A stretch of 37,274 nucleotides of DNA from an uncultured bacterium (lineage in GTDB: Bacteria > Bacillota > Clostridia > Oscillospirales > Oscillospiraceae). Position 1 is the first letter of the stretch, and every line of letters starts with the position of its first letter. The position numbers and the translations under genes are program-made. Under the pieces are notes generated by a model. That model worked only from the letters and a program-made list of their open reading frames with translations, was not told the origin of the DNA and ran no database searches. Shown piece by piece: positions 15,653-23,386 of this stretch. The DNA lies in contig CANASS010000018.1 in NCBI GenBank assembly GCA_947364395.1, positions 1 through 37,274 on the forward strand, read 5' to 3'.

Positions 15653-18600
15653 CTATTCCACCGTTTTCAGGCTCTCCACCATGTCCACCTTTTTCAGCTT
15701 GAAGTGGGCGGCGATGTTCACCGCGGCGGAGAACACCACCGTCAGCGCCGCCGCCAGCCAGTATGCGTAGGGGGGCGCCGTCCGGCCGAACATGACCATC
15801 TCCACCTCCACCGTCAGCACCACCCAGGCGTGGAGGAACCGGCCCATCACCAGCCCCAGCACGATGCCGAACAGGGTGAGGAACAGGTTTTCCCGGTAGA
15901 CGTAAGCGGTGACCTCCCTGTCAAAGAACCCCAGCACCTTGAGGGTGGCCAGCTCCCGCACCCGCTCGGTGATGTTGATGTTGGTCAGATTGTACAGCAC
16001 CACAAAGGCCAGGGCCGCGGCGGCGGTGATGATGATGACCACGGCGTAGTCGATGGCCTCCATGCTTTCGGTGAAGTTGTCCCGGAGGGTGGCAATGTAG
16101 GAGTAGGAGTCCACCCCGTCCAGGGCCATCAGGTCTGCGGACACGGCGTCCGACTCCGCCTCCCCCGCGCCGCCGGCGTAGCGCAGCAGCATTTCGTTGC
16201 GCTCCGGCTCCTGGCCGAACAGCGCGCGGTAGCAGCTGTCGGACATGTACACGTAGTGGGAGACATAGTTTTCCGCGATATCCGCCACCCGGGCCTCCAC
16301 CCGCGTTCCGTCGTCGTCCAGGGTGATGGCGTCGCCTATGGACACCTCCAGCAGCTCGGACAGCTTTTCCGTGAGGACCACGCCGTCGTCCGGCAGAGAG
16401 ATCTCCCCATCATCCAGCCGGTGGCCCAGATGGATGAACTGCCCAAACCGCTCCTGGTCCTCCACGGCAAAGAGGTACACATTCTGAACCGGGCCGCCGC
16501 TGGACGCCTCCAGGACAGAGGAGCTGGTGAGCAGGTAGTCCTCCACCCAGGGGCTTTGGTCCAAATAGTCCTCCACCTGGGCCAGCTTGTCCGCCCCGGC
16601 GTGCTTGTCCAGCCCTAGCGTGGCGTCATAGAGGAACACGTGGTCAAACTGCTGGTTCAAAATGGAGAAAATGGACTCGTGTATGCCGAAGCCGGTGACG
16701 ATCAGGGCGGTGCAGCCGCCGATGCCGATCACCGTCATCCAGAACCGGCGCTGGTAGCGGAACAGGTTGCGCAGGGTCACCTTCCAGGTGAAGGTGAGCC
16801 GCCTCCAGAGGGGCCGGATGTACTCCAAAAACACCCGCTTGCCCGCCTTGGGGGCCCTGGGGCGCATCAGGTTGGCCGGGGTGGCCATCAGGGTGGACAG
16901 GCAGGCCCACAGCGCCGCCCCGGTGGTGCAGGCCGCCGCGGCCAGCACCGCGCCGGTGTACAGCTCCACCTGGGGCTTGAACTCCAGGGGAGGAATGGCG
17001 TACATGATGTTAAAGGCGTTGGCGATGACCAGGGGGATGAGGGTGCAGCCCAGGGCCAGCCCCAGAATTCCCCCCACCAGGCTGGCGGAAAAGGCGTAGC
17101 CGATGTATTTCTTGGCGATGGCAAGCCTTGAGAAGCCCAGGGCTTTCAGCGAGCCGATCTGGGTGCGCTGCTCCTCCACCATCCGGGTCATGGTGGTCAG
17201 GCAGGCCAGCGCCGCCACCAGGAAGAAGATCACCGGGAACACGTTGGCCAGATTGCTCACCCGGCCGGAGTCCTGGGAATAGCCCACAATGCCCGCGTTG
17301 GTGAACCGGCTGAGGACGTACCACTCGCACTCCTCCACATCGTCCAGCTCCGCCTGGGCGTCGTCCAGCTTCTTCTGGGCGTCGGCAATCTCCTCCTCCG
17401 CCTCTTTTCTGCCGTCCTCGTACTCCTCCAGGCCGTCGGCGTACTCCTTCTCGCCGTCGTTGAGCTCCTTCAAGGCGTCGTCCAGCTCCTGACGGCCCTC
17501 GATTCGAGCGTCGTTCAGTTCCCGGACGCCCCGGTTGTACTCCGCCCAGCCGTCCCGAATGTCAATCTCCGCCTGATTCAGCTCCCCCAGGGAGGAATCC
17601 AGGGCGGCCCTGCCGTCATCCAGCTCCGCCTTGGCGCTGTCCAGCTCCGCCTTGACGGAATCCAATTCCGCTTTGGCGCTGTCCAGCTCCGCTTTGACGG
17701 GGGCCAGCTGGGCGTATCCCGCGTCAATCTGGGCCTGGGCCGCGTCCAGCTGGGCCTTCTGCGCCGCCATCTGGGCCACAGCCATGTCATACTGAGGGGT
17801 GCCCTCATACTGGGCCAGCGCGGCGTGGTACTGGGCCCAGTCCTTGTCCAGCTTGGCCTTCTGCTCCTCCAGGGGGGCGGCGGCCTCCTGGTACTGGGCC
17901 AGACCGTCATTGTATTCCGCCAGCCCGCCGTTATATTGGGCCAAGCCGTCGTTGTATCGGGCCAGCCCGTCCTCATAGTCCGCCAGCCCGTCCTGGTACT
18001 TCACCCGGCCGTCGGCCAAGTCCCGCTCCCCCTGACGCAGACCGGCCAGGGCGTCGTTCAGCTCCCGCTGGGCGTCGGCGGTCTCCCGCTCCAAGGTGTC
18101 CTCCCCGTCGTGGTATTCCGCCCAGCCGTCGTCCAGCTTCTTTCTCGCGTCCTGCAACTCCCGCCATGCGTCGTCCAGCTCCTGTTCCGCGTCCGCCTTG
18201 GCGTCCTCAAACTCCGCCCGGGCGTCGTCCAGCTCGGCCTGGGCGTCGCCGACGAGCTCGTCATACCGGGCCTGCGCACGCTCCTCCGCCAGAGGGTCCA
18301 GGCTGTCCGTCAGCGCGTCGATCCGGTCCTCGTACTCGTCCCCGTAGGTGTCCAGGGAGGCCAGCCCCTCCCCGGTGAAATAGGCGCAGGTGTAGTGGTC
18401 AAAGGTAAAGTTCTCCCCCGGCACGTAGACGAAGGCGTCCACCGAGCCGCTGCCCAGGGAGGTGGCCCCCCGGTCCAGCCCCACGTACAGCGGGGAGGTC
18501 ACCTTTCCCACAATGGTGTAGGAGGTGTTGACCAGATCCCCCTCGTTGTCCTCCTCCAGGGTGAGTTCCAGCGTGTCCCCCACCTGGAGGCCCAGCTTCA

Positions 18601-19015
18601 CCAGCAGCAGGCCCTCGGTGACACATTCGTCGGGTGCTTCCGGCAGACGGCCCTCCTTGACCTCCAGCAGGTTCAGCTTTTCCGGCATGGACCGCACGCT
18701 GACAATCCGGTCCACGGCCACCGCGTCCAGGTCCCGGCAGCCCTCCACCGCCTCAATGCCCTCCGCCCCGGCCAGGGCGGACAGGTCGCCGTCCGTCAGG
18801 CCCAGGGTGGACAGCACGTATCCGTCCATCAGATTGGTGCGGTCGTAGTAGTTGTCGGCGGTGAACTGCATATCCGGGGCGGCGGTGCGCAGGCCGGACA
18901 AAAAGGCAACCGCCAGCGCCGCCAGCACCAAAATGGACAGGTAGCGGTTCATGGTGCCCCGAATCTCCCGGATGGCGTCGGTGTTCAGATGGTTTTTTCT
19001 TCTCGCCGTTACCAT
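15653..19015 (-). CDS. FtsX/MacB-type ABC transporter permease with large coiled-coil insert
   Basis: 1120 residues. First membrane helix about 24-42, an extracytoplasmic domain, then a coiled coil of about 320 residues (about 243-562) rich in Glu, Asp, Ala and Lys, then three helices of the first FtsX core (starting about 590; EEQRTQIGSLKALGFSR). A second extracytoplasmic domain and a second FtsX core at the C-terminus follow (ITERVRELATLKVLGF). Members of this class usually move lipids, peptides or signals mechanically across the envelope rather than import a solute. The start is the ATG at 19015, which overlaps the ATPase stop codon by 7 bases, so the two are translationally coupled; the frame open upstream of it belongs to the ATPase region. 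The insert carries exact heptad repeats (see separate entries). Confidence 0.92.
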   Translation of the reverse strand: MVTARRKNHLNTDAIREIRGTMNRYLSILVLAALAVAFLSGLRTAAPDMQFTADNYYDRTNLMDGYVLSTLGLTDGDLSALAGAEGIEAVEGCRDLDAVAVDRIVSVRSMPEKLNLLEVKEGRLPEAPDECVTEGLLLVKLGLQVGDTLELTLEEDNEGDLVNTSYTIVGKVTSPLYVGLDRGATSLGSGSVDAFVYVPGENFTFDHYTCAYFTGEGLASLDTYGDEYEDRIDALTDSLDPLAEERAQARYDELVGDAQAELDDARAEFEDAKADAEQELDDAWRELQDARKKLDDGWAEYHDGEDTLERETADAQRELNDALAGLRQGERDLADGRVKYQDGLADYEDGLARYNDGLAQYNGGLAEYNDGLAQYQEAAAPLEEQKAKLDKDWAQYHAALAQYEGTPQYDMAVAQMAAQKAQLDAAQAQIDAGYAQLAPVKAELDSAKAELDSVKAELDSAKAELDDGRAALDSSLGELNQAEIDIRDGWAEYNRGVRELNDARIEGRQELDDALKELNDGEKEYADGLEEYEDGRKEAEEEIADAQKKLDDAQAELDDVEECEWYVLSRFTNAGIVGYSQDSGRVSNLANVFPVIFFLVAALACLTTMTRMVEEQRTQIGSLKALGFSRLAIAKKYIGYAFSASLVGGILGLALGCTLIPLVIANAFNIMYAIPPLEFKPQVELYTGAVLAAAACTTGAALWACLSTLMATPANLMRPRAPKAGKRVFLEYIRPLWRRLTFTWKVTLRNLFRYQRRFWMTVIGIGGCTALIVTGFGIHESIFSILNQQFDHVFLYDATLGLDKHAGADKLAQVEDYLDQSPWVEDYLLTSSSVLEASSGGPVQNVYLFAVEDQERFGQFIHLGHRLDDGEISLPDDGVVLTEKLSELLEVSIGDAITLDDDGTRVEARVADIAENYVSHYVYMSDSCYRALFGQEPERNEMLLRYAGGAGEAESDAVSADLMALDGVDSYSYIATLRDNFTESMEAIDYAVVIIITAAAALAFVVLYNLTNINITERVRELATLKVLGFFDREVTAYVYRENLFLTLFGIVLGLVMGRFLHAWVVLTVEVEMVMFGRTAPPYAYWLAAALTVVFSAAVNIAAHFKLKKVDMVESLKTVE
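17615..17692 (-). repeat. Heptad repeat AELDSAK within the permease coiled coil
   Basis: Residues about 442-467 read as consecutive seven-residue units of the type (K)AELDSAK/AELDSVK, mirrored in a 21-base period in the DNA. Confidence 0.85.
17888..17998 (-). repeat. Heptad repeat Y.DGLA. within the permease coiled coil
   Basis: Residues about 340-376 contain five consecutive units of the form YQDGLAD, YEDGLAR, YNDGLAQ, YNGGLAE, YNDGLAQ. Confidence 0.9.
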
Positions 19016-19710
19016 TCGATCTCCTCCACAGGGGTGGGATGGGCGTTGCGCTCCACCGCCGCCACCCGTCCGCTCTTGATGTGGATGACCTTGTCCGCCA
19101 TGGGGGTGAGGGCGGTGTTGTGGGTGATGACGATGACGGTCATGCCCTCCTGGCGGCAGGTGTCTTGGAGCAGCTTCAAAATAGCCTTGCCCGTCACGTA
19201 GTCCAGGGCCCCGGTGGGCTCGTCGCACAGCAGCAGCTTGGGGTTTTTGGCCAGGGCCCGAGCGATGGCCACCCGCTGCTGCTCGCCGCCGGACAGCTGG
19301 GCGGGGAAGTTGTCCAGCCGGTCCCCCAGCCCCACGTGGACCAGCACGTCCCTGGCGTCCAGGGGGTCCCGGCAGATCTGGGCGGCCAGCTCCACGTTCT
19401 CCAGCGCCGTCAGGTTCTGCACCAGGTTGTAGAACTGGAACACAAAGCCGATGTCATGGCGGCGGTAAGCGGTGAGCTGCTTGGGGCCGTAGCCGCTGAC
19501 CCGGGCGCCGTCCACGGTGATGACGCCGCCGGAGCAGGCGTCCATCCCCCCCAGCATGTTGAGCACGGTGGTCTTGCCCGCCCCGGAGGGGCCCACGATG
19601 ATGGCGAACTCCCCCTTGTCCACGGTGAAGTCCACCCCGTCCACCGCCTTGATGGTGATCTCCCCCATCTGGTACTCTTTTTTCACATTTTCAAAGGATA
19701 TGTAGCTCAT
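19009..19710 (-). CDS. ABC transporter ATP-binding protein (MacB/LolD type)
   Basis: 233 residues. Walker A GPSGAGKTT, Q-loop in FQFYNLVQNLTALENV, signature LSGGEQQRVAIARAL, Walker B LLLCDEPTGALD and the switch His in ITHN are all intact. It is the first gene of a two-gene operon with the giant permease, which overlaps it by 7 bases. The ATG at 19710 follows GGAGGG. The type matches ATPases that drive FtsX-like permeases. It is likely the energy source for that permease; the cargo is unknown. Confidence 0.95.
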   Translation of the reverse strand: MSYISFENVKKEYQMGEITIKAVDGVDFTVDKGEFAIIVGPSGAGKTTVLNMLGGMDACSGGVITVDGARVSGYGPKQLTAYRRHDIGFVFQFYNLVQNLTALENVELAAQICRDPLDARDVLVHVGLGDRLDNFPAQLSGGEQQRVAIARALAKNPKLLLCDEPTGALDYVTGKAILKLLQDTCRQEGMTVIVITHNTALTPMADKVIHIKSGRVAAVERNAHPTPVEEIEW

Positions 19711-19769
19711 AAAGGGCCCTCCGTCCGCGCCCCGGAAGGTCCGGCGGGCGCTGTCATATGTTTGATCCT

Positions 19770-19798
19770 ATCTTATACGCTTTCCCCGCAAAACGCAA
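19770..19798 (-). promoter_or_regulatory. Promoter of the ABC ATPase-permease operon
   Basis: TTGCGT (19798-19793), 17-bp spacer, TAAGAT (19775-19770) on the minus strand. Its -35 lies in one arm of the long palindrome at 19794-19889. Confidence 0.6.
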
Positions 19799-19889
19799 CC
19801 GCTCCCGGAGAAAATTCAAGGTTTTTTCACAGGCAGTGGGACATTTGGGTCCAAATGTGGAAAAAACGCCCAGCAGGGGAGCGGTTGCG
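19794..19889. repeat. Long imperfect palindrome between divergent ABC and mntP promoters
   Basis: Outer arms CGCAACCGCTCCC (19794-19806) and GGGAGCGGTTGCG (19877-19889) are a perfect 13-bp inverted repeat. Inside are GTTTTTTC/GAAAAAAC and the central ACATTTGG-GT-CCAAATGT (19841-19858). The left arm overlaps the ABC -35 and the right arm abuts the mntP -35. In the 392-base gap 19711-20102 the remaining content is the two promoters and the riboswitch. Confidence 0.8.
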
Positions 19890-19890
19890 G

Positions 19891-19920
19891 TTGACTAACC
19901 GCCCGGCAGGGGGGTATAAT
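19891..19920 (+). promoter_or_regulatory. Promoter of the manganese riboswitch-mntP transcript
   Basis: TTGACT (19891-19896), 18-bp spacer, TATAAT (19915-19920). Confidence 0.8.
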
Positions 19921-19930
19921 ACGCCTACTG

Positions 19931-20058
19931 ATAAGGGAGTAGTCGGCGGGGCCGTCACGCGGCCCTGCGGCACAGTCAACATACTGACGGCAATGCCGTC
20001 TGGCGGTGCCTTTTATGATGAGACTTATCCGCAGCGGGTGCGGGTAGTCTCTTTTTTT
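19931..20058 (+). promoter_or_regulatory. yybP-ykoY manganese riboswitch with intrinsic terminator
   Basis: The leader begins ATAAGGGAGTAGTC, the 5' signature of the yybP-ykoY class, followed by GC helices and the ACATACTGACGGC... segment. It ends with a stem GAGACTTATCCGC / GCGGGTAGTCTC (20020-20050) and a run of seven T. Known members sense Mn2+ and turn on exporters such as mntP. High Mn2+ is expected to block the terminator and allow mntP expression; the switch state is inferred from the family. Confidence 0.88.
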
Positions 20059-20102
20059 ATTCTCCCGCATACCTTCAAACAAACAGGAAGGGACGATGTA
20101 TT

Positions 20103-20669
20103 ATGGGATTTGCCGCGCTGTTTACCCTGGCCGTAGGCCTGTCCATGGACGCCTTTGCCGTGTCCATCTGCAAGGGGCTGTCCATCCGGGCCCTGATGCC
20201 CCGGCACGCCGTCATTGTGGGACTGTGGTTCGGGGCCTTTCAGGCTCTGATGCCCCTGGTCGGCTGGCTGCTGGGGGCCGCCTTCGCCGACATGATCGCC
20301 AGTGTGGACCACTGGATCGCCTTTGTCCTGCTCTCCCTCATCGGCGGGAACATGATCCGGGAGGCCCTGGGCGGGGAGGAGGAGGACTGCGACCCCTCCC
20401 TGGCCCCCCTGGCCATGCTGGTGCTGGCGGTGGCCACCTCCATCGACGCCCTGGCGGTGGGGGTCACCTTCGCCTTCCTCCGGGTGGATATCCTCCCGGC
20501 CGTCGCCCTCATCGGGGTGTGCACCTTCGTCATCTCCGCCGCCGGGGTGAAGGTGGGCAATGTGTTCGGCGCCCGCTACAAGTCCAAGGCGGAGCTGTTT
20601 GGCGGCGTGGTGCTGGTGCTCATCGGGCTGAAGATCCTGCTGGAGCACCTGGATCTGCTGCCGTTCTGA
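20103..20669 (+). CDS. mntP: Manganese efflux pump MntP
   Basis: 188 residues with about six membrane segments, the usual MntP length. The paired motifs SMDAFAVS (helix 1) and SIDALAVG (helix 4) carry the conserved acidic residues of the family. It exports Mn2+ to avoid toxicity. The ATG at 20103 follows GGAAGGGA. The riboswitch in its leader supports the assignment independently of the protein. Confidence 0.95.
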   Translation: MGFAALFTLAVGLSMDAFAVSICKGLSIRALMPRHAVIVGLWFGAFQALMPLVGWLLGAAFADMIASVDHWIAFVLLSLIGGNMIREALGGEEEDCDPSLAPLAMLVLAVATSIDALAVGVTFAFLRVDILPAVALIGVCTFVISAAGVKVGNVFGARYKSKAELFGGVVLVLIGLKILLEHLDLLPF

Positions 20670-20686
20670 CGCCAATCCACAGGCCA

Positions 20687-20728
20687 GCGGCGCACCCTCC
20701 GCTTCCGAGCAGAGGACGCGCCGCTTTT
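20687..20728 (+). terminator. Terminator after mntP
   Basis: Stem GCGGCGC/GCGCCGC with an inner CTCCGC...GCAGAG helix, then TTTT. Confidence 0.75.
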
Positions 20729-20756
20729 CATCCGCCGGACGGACGGGCCCGGGGCG

Positions 20757-21887
20757 TCAGCGGTCCGCCAGCGCCGGGGCGGTGGCGTGGTAGGGCTGGC
20801 AGTCCTCCTCCGCCATGGCCCCCAGCGCGGAGCGCAGGAACCCGGCCCCGCCGGAGCCGCACATGATCTCCACGTAGTTCATCCGCCGGGGGTCCAGCTC
20901 CCGGATCAGGGCCCCGCCGGAGGAGAAGCGCTCCCCCCGGACGGTGGCCGTCCACACCACGTAGCCCGCCTCCTCCAGGGCCTTCCGGCCCTTGGCGTCC
21001 AGGTTGGGGGCGCTCACCACCAGGGCGTTGTACCGGGCGGCGGCGGCCAGCAGCGACCGGCCCTCCTCCGCCTGGGCAAGGCAGCTGTCCACGTCCTCCC
21101 CGGACAGGGACAGCCCCGCCGTGTGTCCCGCGCCCACCACCCGGCGGACCAGGCCGCCCTGGCCGGGCAGCTCCTCCGGGCTGAACAGGAACAGCGCCCG
21201 CTGGCCCCGGCTCTCCAAAAGCTGGGCGCAGTCCTGGGCGGAGGCCCCCGCCCCCAGGGCCAGATACAGTTCCGTCCCGCTCAGGTCCGCCGAGGGAGCG
21301 GGGTCGCCGGAGGGAGGGGGCCCGTTCCCCTCTCCCCGGACCCCGGACTCCAGGTAGCGGCGCAGGCTGTCCGCCAGCAGGCCGTCCGCCGCGTCGATGA
21401 AATCCCGGTCGCTGAGGATGGCCGCGCTGCTGGTCAGCCGGACGAGGATGCCGTAAGGGGTCCAGGTCCGGGTACAGCCGATGGTGCCGAAATACTGGCA
21501 CAGCCAGTCGATGGGCAGGAATACCGTATTGTTGCGCACCATGGCCCGGACCTGCACCGGAACGCCGTCCAGGTCGGCGGCGGTGTTGTTTTGCAGATCA
21601 AAAATGATACCCCGGCGGTCGTCGGTCACCAGCACCGTCCGCCGGGTGGTGCTGTACAGGGCGCTCACCCCCAGGTTGACGCCGCTGGCCCGGTTGGGCA
21701 GCATGGTGTAGGGCACGTACAGCACGCCCCCCACCGTGCGGGGCATGTTGTCCACCGTCACGTCCAGCACCCGTTCGTTCACCGCCATCAGGTATATAGT
21801 CTCGGTGGAGGCGGAGGCGGCCAGAATCCCCGCCAGCAGCCCCCACAGGACCAGCGCCGCCAGGGTGGTTTGCTTCCAGCGCTTCAT
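20757..21887 (-). CDS. Exported protein: copper-amine-oxidase-N-like domain plus degenerate deacetylase-like domain
   Basis: 376 residues. An N-terminal signal or anchor helix (about 7-27) precedes a region (about 35-155) with the repeat style of copper-amine-oxidase N-terminal (stalk) domains: YVPYTMLPN, VFLPIDWLCQYFG. A Pro/Gly-rich linker (about 185-200) follows. The C-terminal 175 residues follow the outline of a NodB polysaccharide deacetylase (ALFLFSPEELPGQGGLVRRVVGAGHTAGLSLSGED resembles the '..FF..G......V..I...GHEIG.H' part) but the metal-binding His and Asp residues are not present. It may therefore bind glycan without catalysis. The start follows GGAGGG. It lies 11 bases after cinA in the same operon. 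The deacetylase link is tentative. Confidence 0.6.
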   Translation of the reverse strand: MKRWKQTTLAALVLWGLLAGILAASASTETIYLMAVNERVLDVTVDNMPRTVGGVLYVPYTMLPNRASGVNLGVSALYSTTRRTVLVTDDRRGIIFDLQNNTAADLDGVPVQVRAMVRNNTVFLPIDWLCQYFGTIGCTRTWTPYGILVRLTSSAAILSDRDFIDAADGLLADSLRRYLESGVRGEGNGPPPSGDPAPSADLSGTELYLALGAGASAQDCAQLLESRGQRALFLFSPEELPGQGGLVRRVVGAGHTAGLSLSGEDVDSCLAQAEEGRSLLAAAARYNALVVSAPNLDAKGRKALEEAGYVVWTATVRGERFSSGGALIRELDPRRMNYVEIMCGSGGAGFLRSALGAMAEEDCQPYHATAPALADR

Positions 21888-21898
21888 TTCACCCTCCT

Positions 21899-23188
21899 TC
21901 AGTCAGTCCAGCTCCGCTGGGCGTCACGCCCGCCCGGCTCCAGCCCGGCCAGCCATCTTCTCGCCATGTCCAGGGCGTGGTTGGCGGCCAGGGTGCGGAT
22001 GCGGTCCCGCCGGGCCCCGGGAGAGGCCAGATTCAGCTTTTTTACCCAGCATCCGTCCGGGGCGGCCAGGGCGGCGTATACCAGCCCCACCGGGTTGCCC
22101 CGCTCGTCGGGGTCCGGCCCCGCCACCCCGGTGACGGCCACCGCCAGATCGCAGCCCAGCGTCCGCCGGGCCCCCTGGGCCATCTGCTCCGCCACCTGGG
22201 CGCACACCGCGCCCTTCTCGTCCAGCAGGGCCTGGGACACCCCCAGCACCCCCGCCTTTACCTCACAATGGTAGCTCACCACGCCGCCCTTGAACACCGA
22301 GGCCGCACCGGGCACGTCGGTGAGGTTTTTGGCGATGAGCCCGCCGGTGCAGCTCTCCGCCGTGCCCAGGGTGAGGCCCCGGTCCCGGGCCCCCTCCAGC
22401 ACCACCTGGGGCAGCCCGGACACGTCCGCGCCGTAGATCAGGTCCCCCAGCAGGGCCCGGACCTCCTCCTCCACCGGGACGATGAGGGCGTCCGCCTCCT
22501 GGGGGGTGTCCGCCTTGGCGGTGATGCGCAGCTCCACTTCTCCCTCCTTGGCGTAGGGGGCCAGCGTGGGGTTGGACAGCCCGTTCATCCGATCCCGCAG
22601 CAGGGACTCCACCGCCGACTCCCCCATGCCGAACACCCGCAGGGTCCGGGAGCGGATGACCCCCTCGCTCAAGCGGGCCAGCCAGGGCACGGCCCGCTCC
22701 CGGAACATGGGCAGGCACTCCCGGGGCGGGCCGGGGAGCATGACCACATAGGCGCCGTCCGCCTCAAAGGCGCAGCCGGGGGCGGTGCCCCATGCGTTGT
22801 CCAGAATGTGGCAGCCCTCGGGCAGGTAAGCCTGCTGAAGGTTGTTTTCCGTCATCTCCTTCCCCATGCGGCGGAAGAAGCGCCGGATGCCCTCGGCGCA
22901 CTCGGGATGGTAGACCAGCTCTTTGCCGAAGCACTCCGCCAGGGTCTGCTTGGTCAGGTCGTCGCAGGTGGGGCCCAGCCCGCCGGTGGTGACGATTACG
23001 TCCGCCCGGCTCCGGGCCAGCTCCACGGCGGATTTCAGGCGGCCGGGGTTGTCCCCCACCACCGAGTGGTACAGCACGTTGAGCCCCAGGGCGGACAGCT
23101 CCCGGCTGAGGGCCTGGGCGTCGGAGTTGACGATGCTGCCCAGCAGCAGCTCGGTGCCGACGGATAAAATTTCAACGGTATGGCTCAT
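21899..23188 (-). CDS. cinA: CinA, competence/damage-inducible protein and NMN deamidase
   Basis: 429 residues. N-terminal MoaB/MogA-like domain (about 1-170; SVGTELLLG, TTGGLGPT.DD, PGPP.E) and C-terminal nicotinamide-nucleotide deamidase domain (about 260-415; TAESCTGGLI, GGVVSYH, VTGVAGPD). It recycles pyridine nucleotides and is linked to competence in some Firmicutes. The ATG at 23188 follows GAGGAGG. Expressed from a strong promoter together with the downstream exported protein. Confidence 0.95.
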   Translation of the reverse strand: MSHTVEILSVGTELLLGSIVNSDAQALSRELSALGLNVLYHSVVGDNPGRLKSAVELARSRADVIVTTGGLGPTCDDLTKQTLAECFGKELVYHPECAEGIRRFFRRMGKEMTENNLQQAYLPEGCHILDNAWGTAPGCAFEADGAYVVMLPGPPRECLPMFRERAVPWLARLSEGVIRSRTLRVFGMGESAVESLLRDRMNGLSNPTLAPYAKEGEVELRITAKADTPQEADALIVPVEEEVRALLGDLIYGADVSGLPQVVLEGARDRGLTLGTAESCTGGLIAKNLTDVPGAASVFKGGVVSYHCEVKAGVLGVSQALLDEKGAVCAQVAEQMAQGARRTLGCDLAVAVTGVAGPDPDERGNPVGLVYAALAAPDGCWVKKLNLASPGARRDRIRTLAANHALDMARRWLAGLEPGGRDAQRSWTD

Positions 23189-23220
23189 GGGTATCAGCCT
23201 CCTCGGTCATTCTGTTCCCT

Positions 23221-23249
23221 ATTTTAGCCCCCGGTATTCTCCCTGTCAA
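23221..23249 (-). promoter_or_regulatory. Sigma-A promoter of the cinA operon
   Basis: TTGACA (23249-23244), 17-bp spacer, TAAAAT (23226-23221) on the minus strand. Confidence 0.88.
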
Positions 23250-23275
23250 GAAAAAGGGGTGCCTGAGTCCGAATC

Positions 23276-23289
23276 GTGCATATCTGCAC
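23276..23289 (+). promoter_or_regulatory. Small palindrome upstream of kduI, possible regulator site
   Basis: GTGCA-TATC-TGCAC, about 36 bases before a TATAAT at 23325-23330 that has no matching -35. A small stem CCCGCC/GGCGGG (23345-23359) also precedes the ribosome site. This fits an activator-dependent promoter, but no regulator is recognised. Confidence 0.35.
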
Positions 23290-23386
23290 TCGAAAACGGT
23301 ATGGCGTTCGGGGCTGGGACGGGCTATAATGTGAGCAGAAGAAGCCCGCCCCAGGCGGGAAAATATTTGATTTGGAGGGTGACACC

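Noticed and set aside
19711..19793. A short coding region between the ABC operon and the riboswitch
   Set aside because: No frame with a ribosome site and no recognisable protein; the stretch reads as leader plus promoter.
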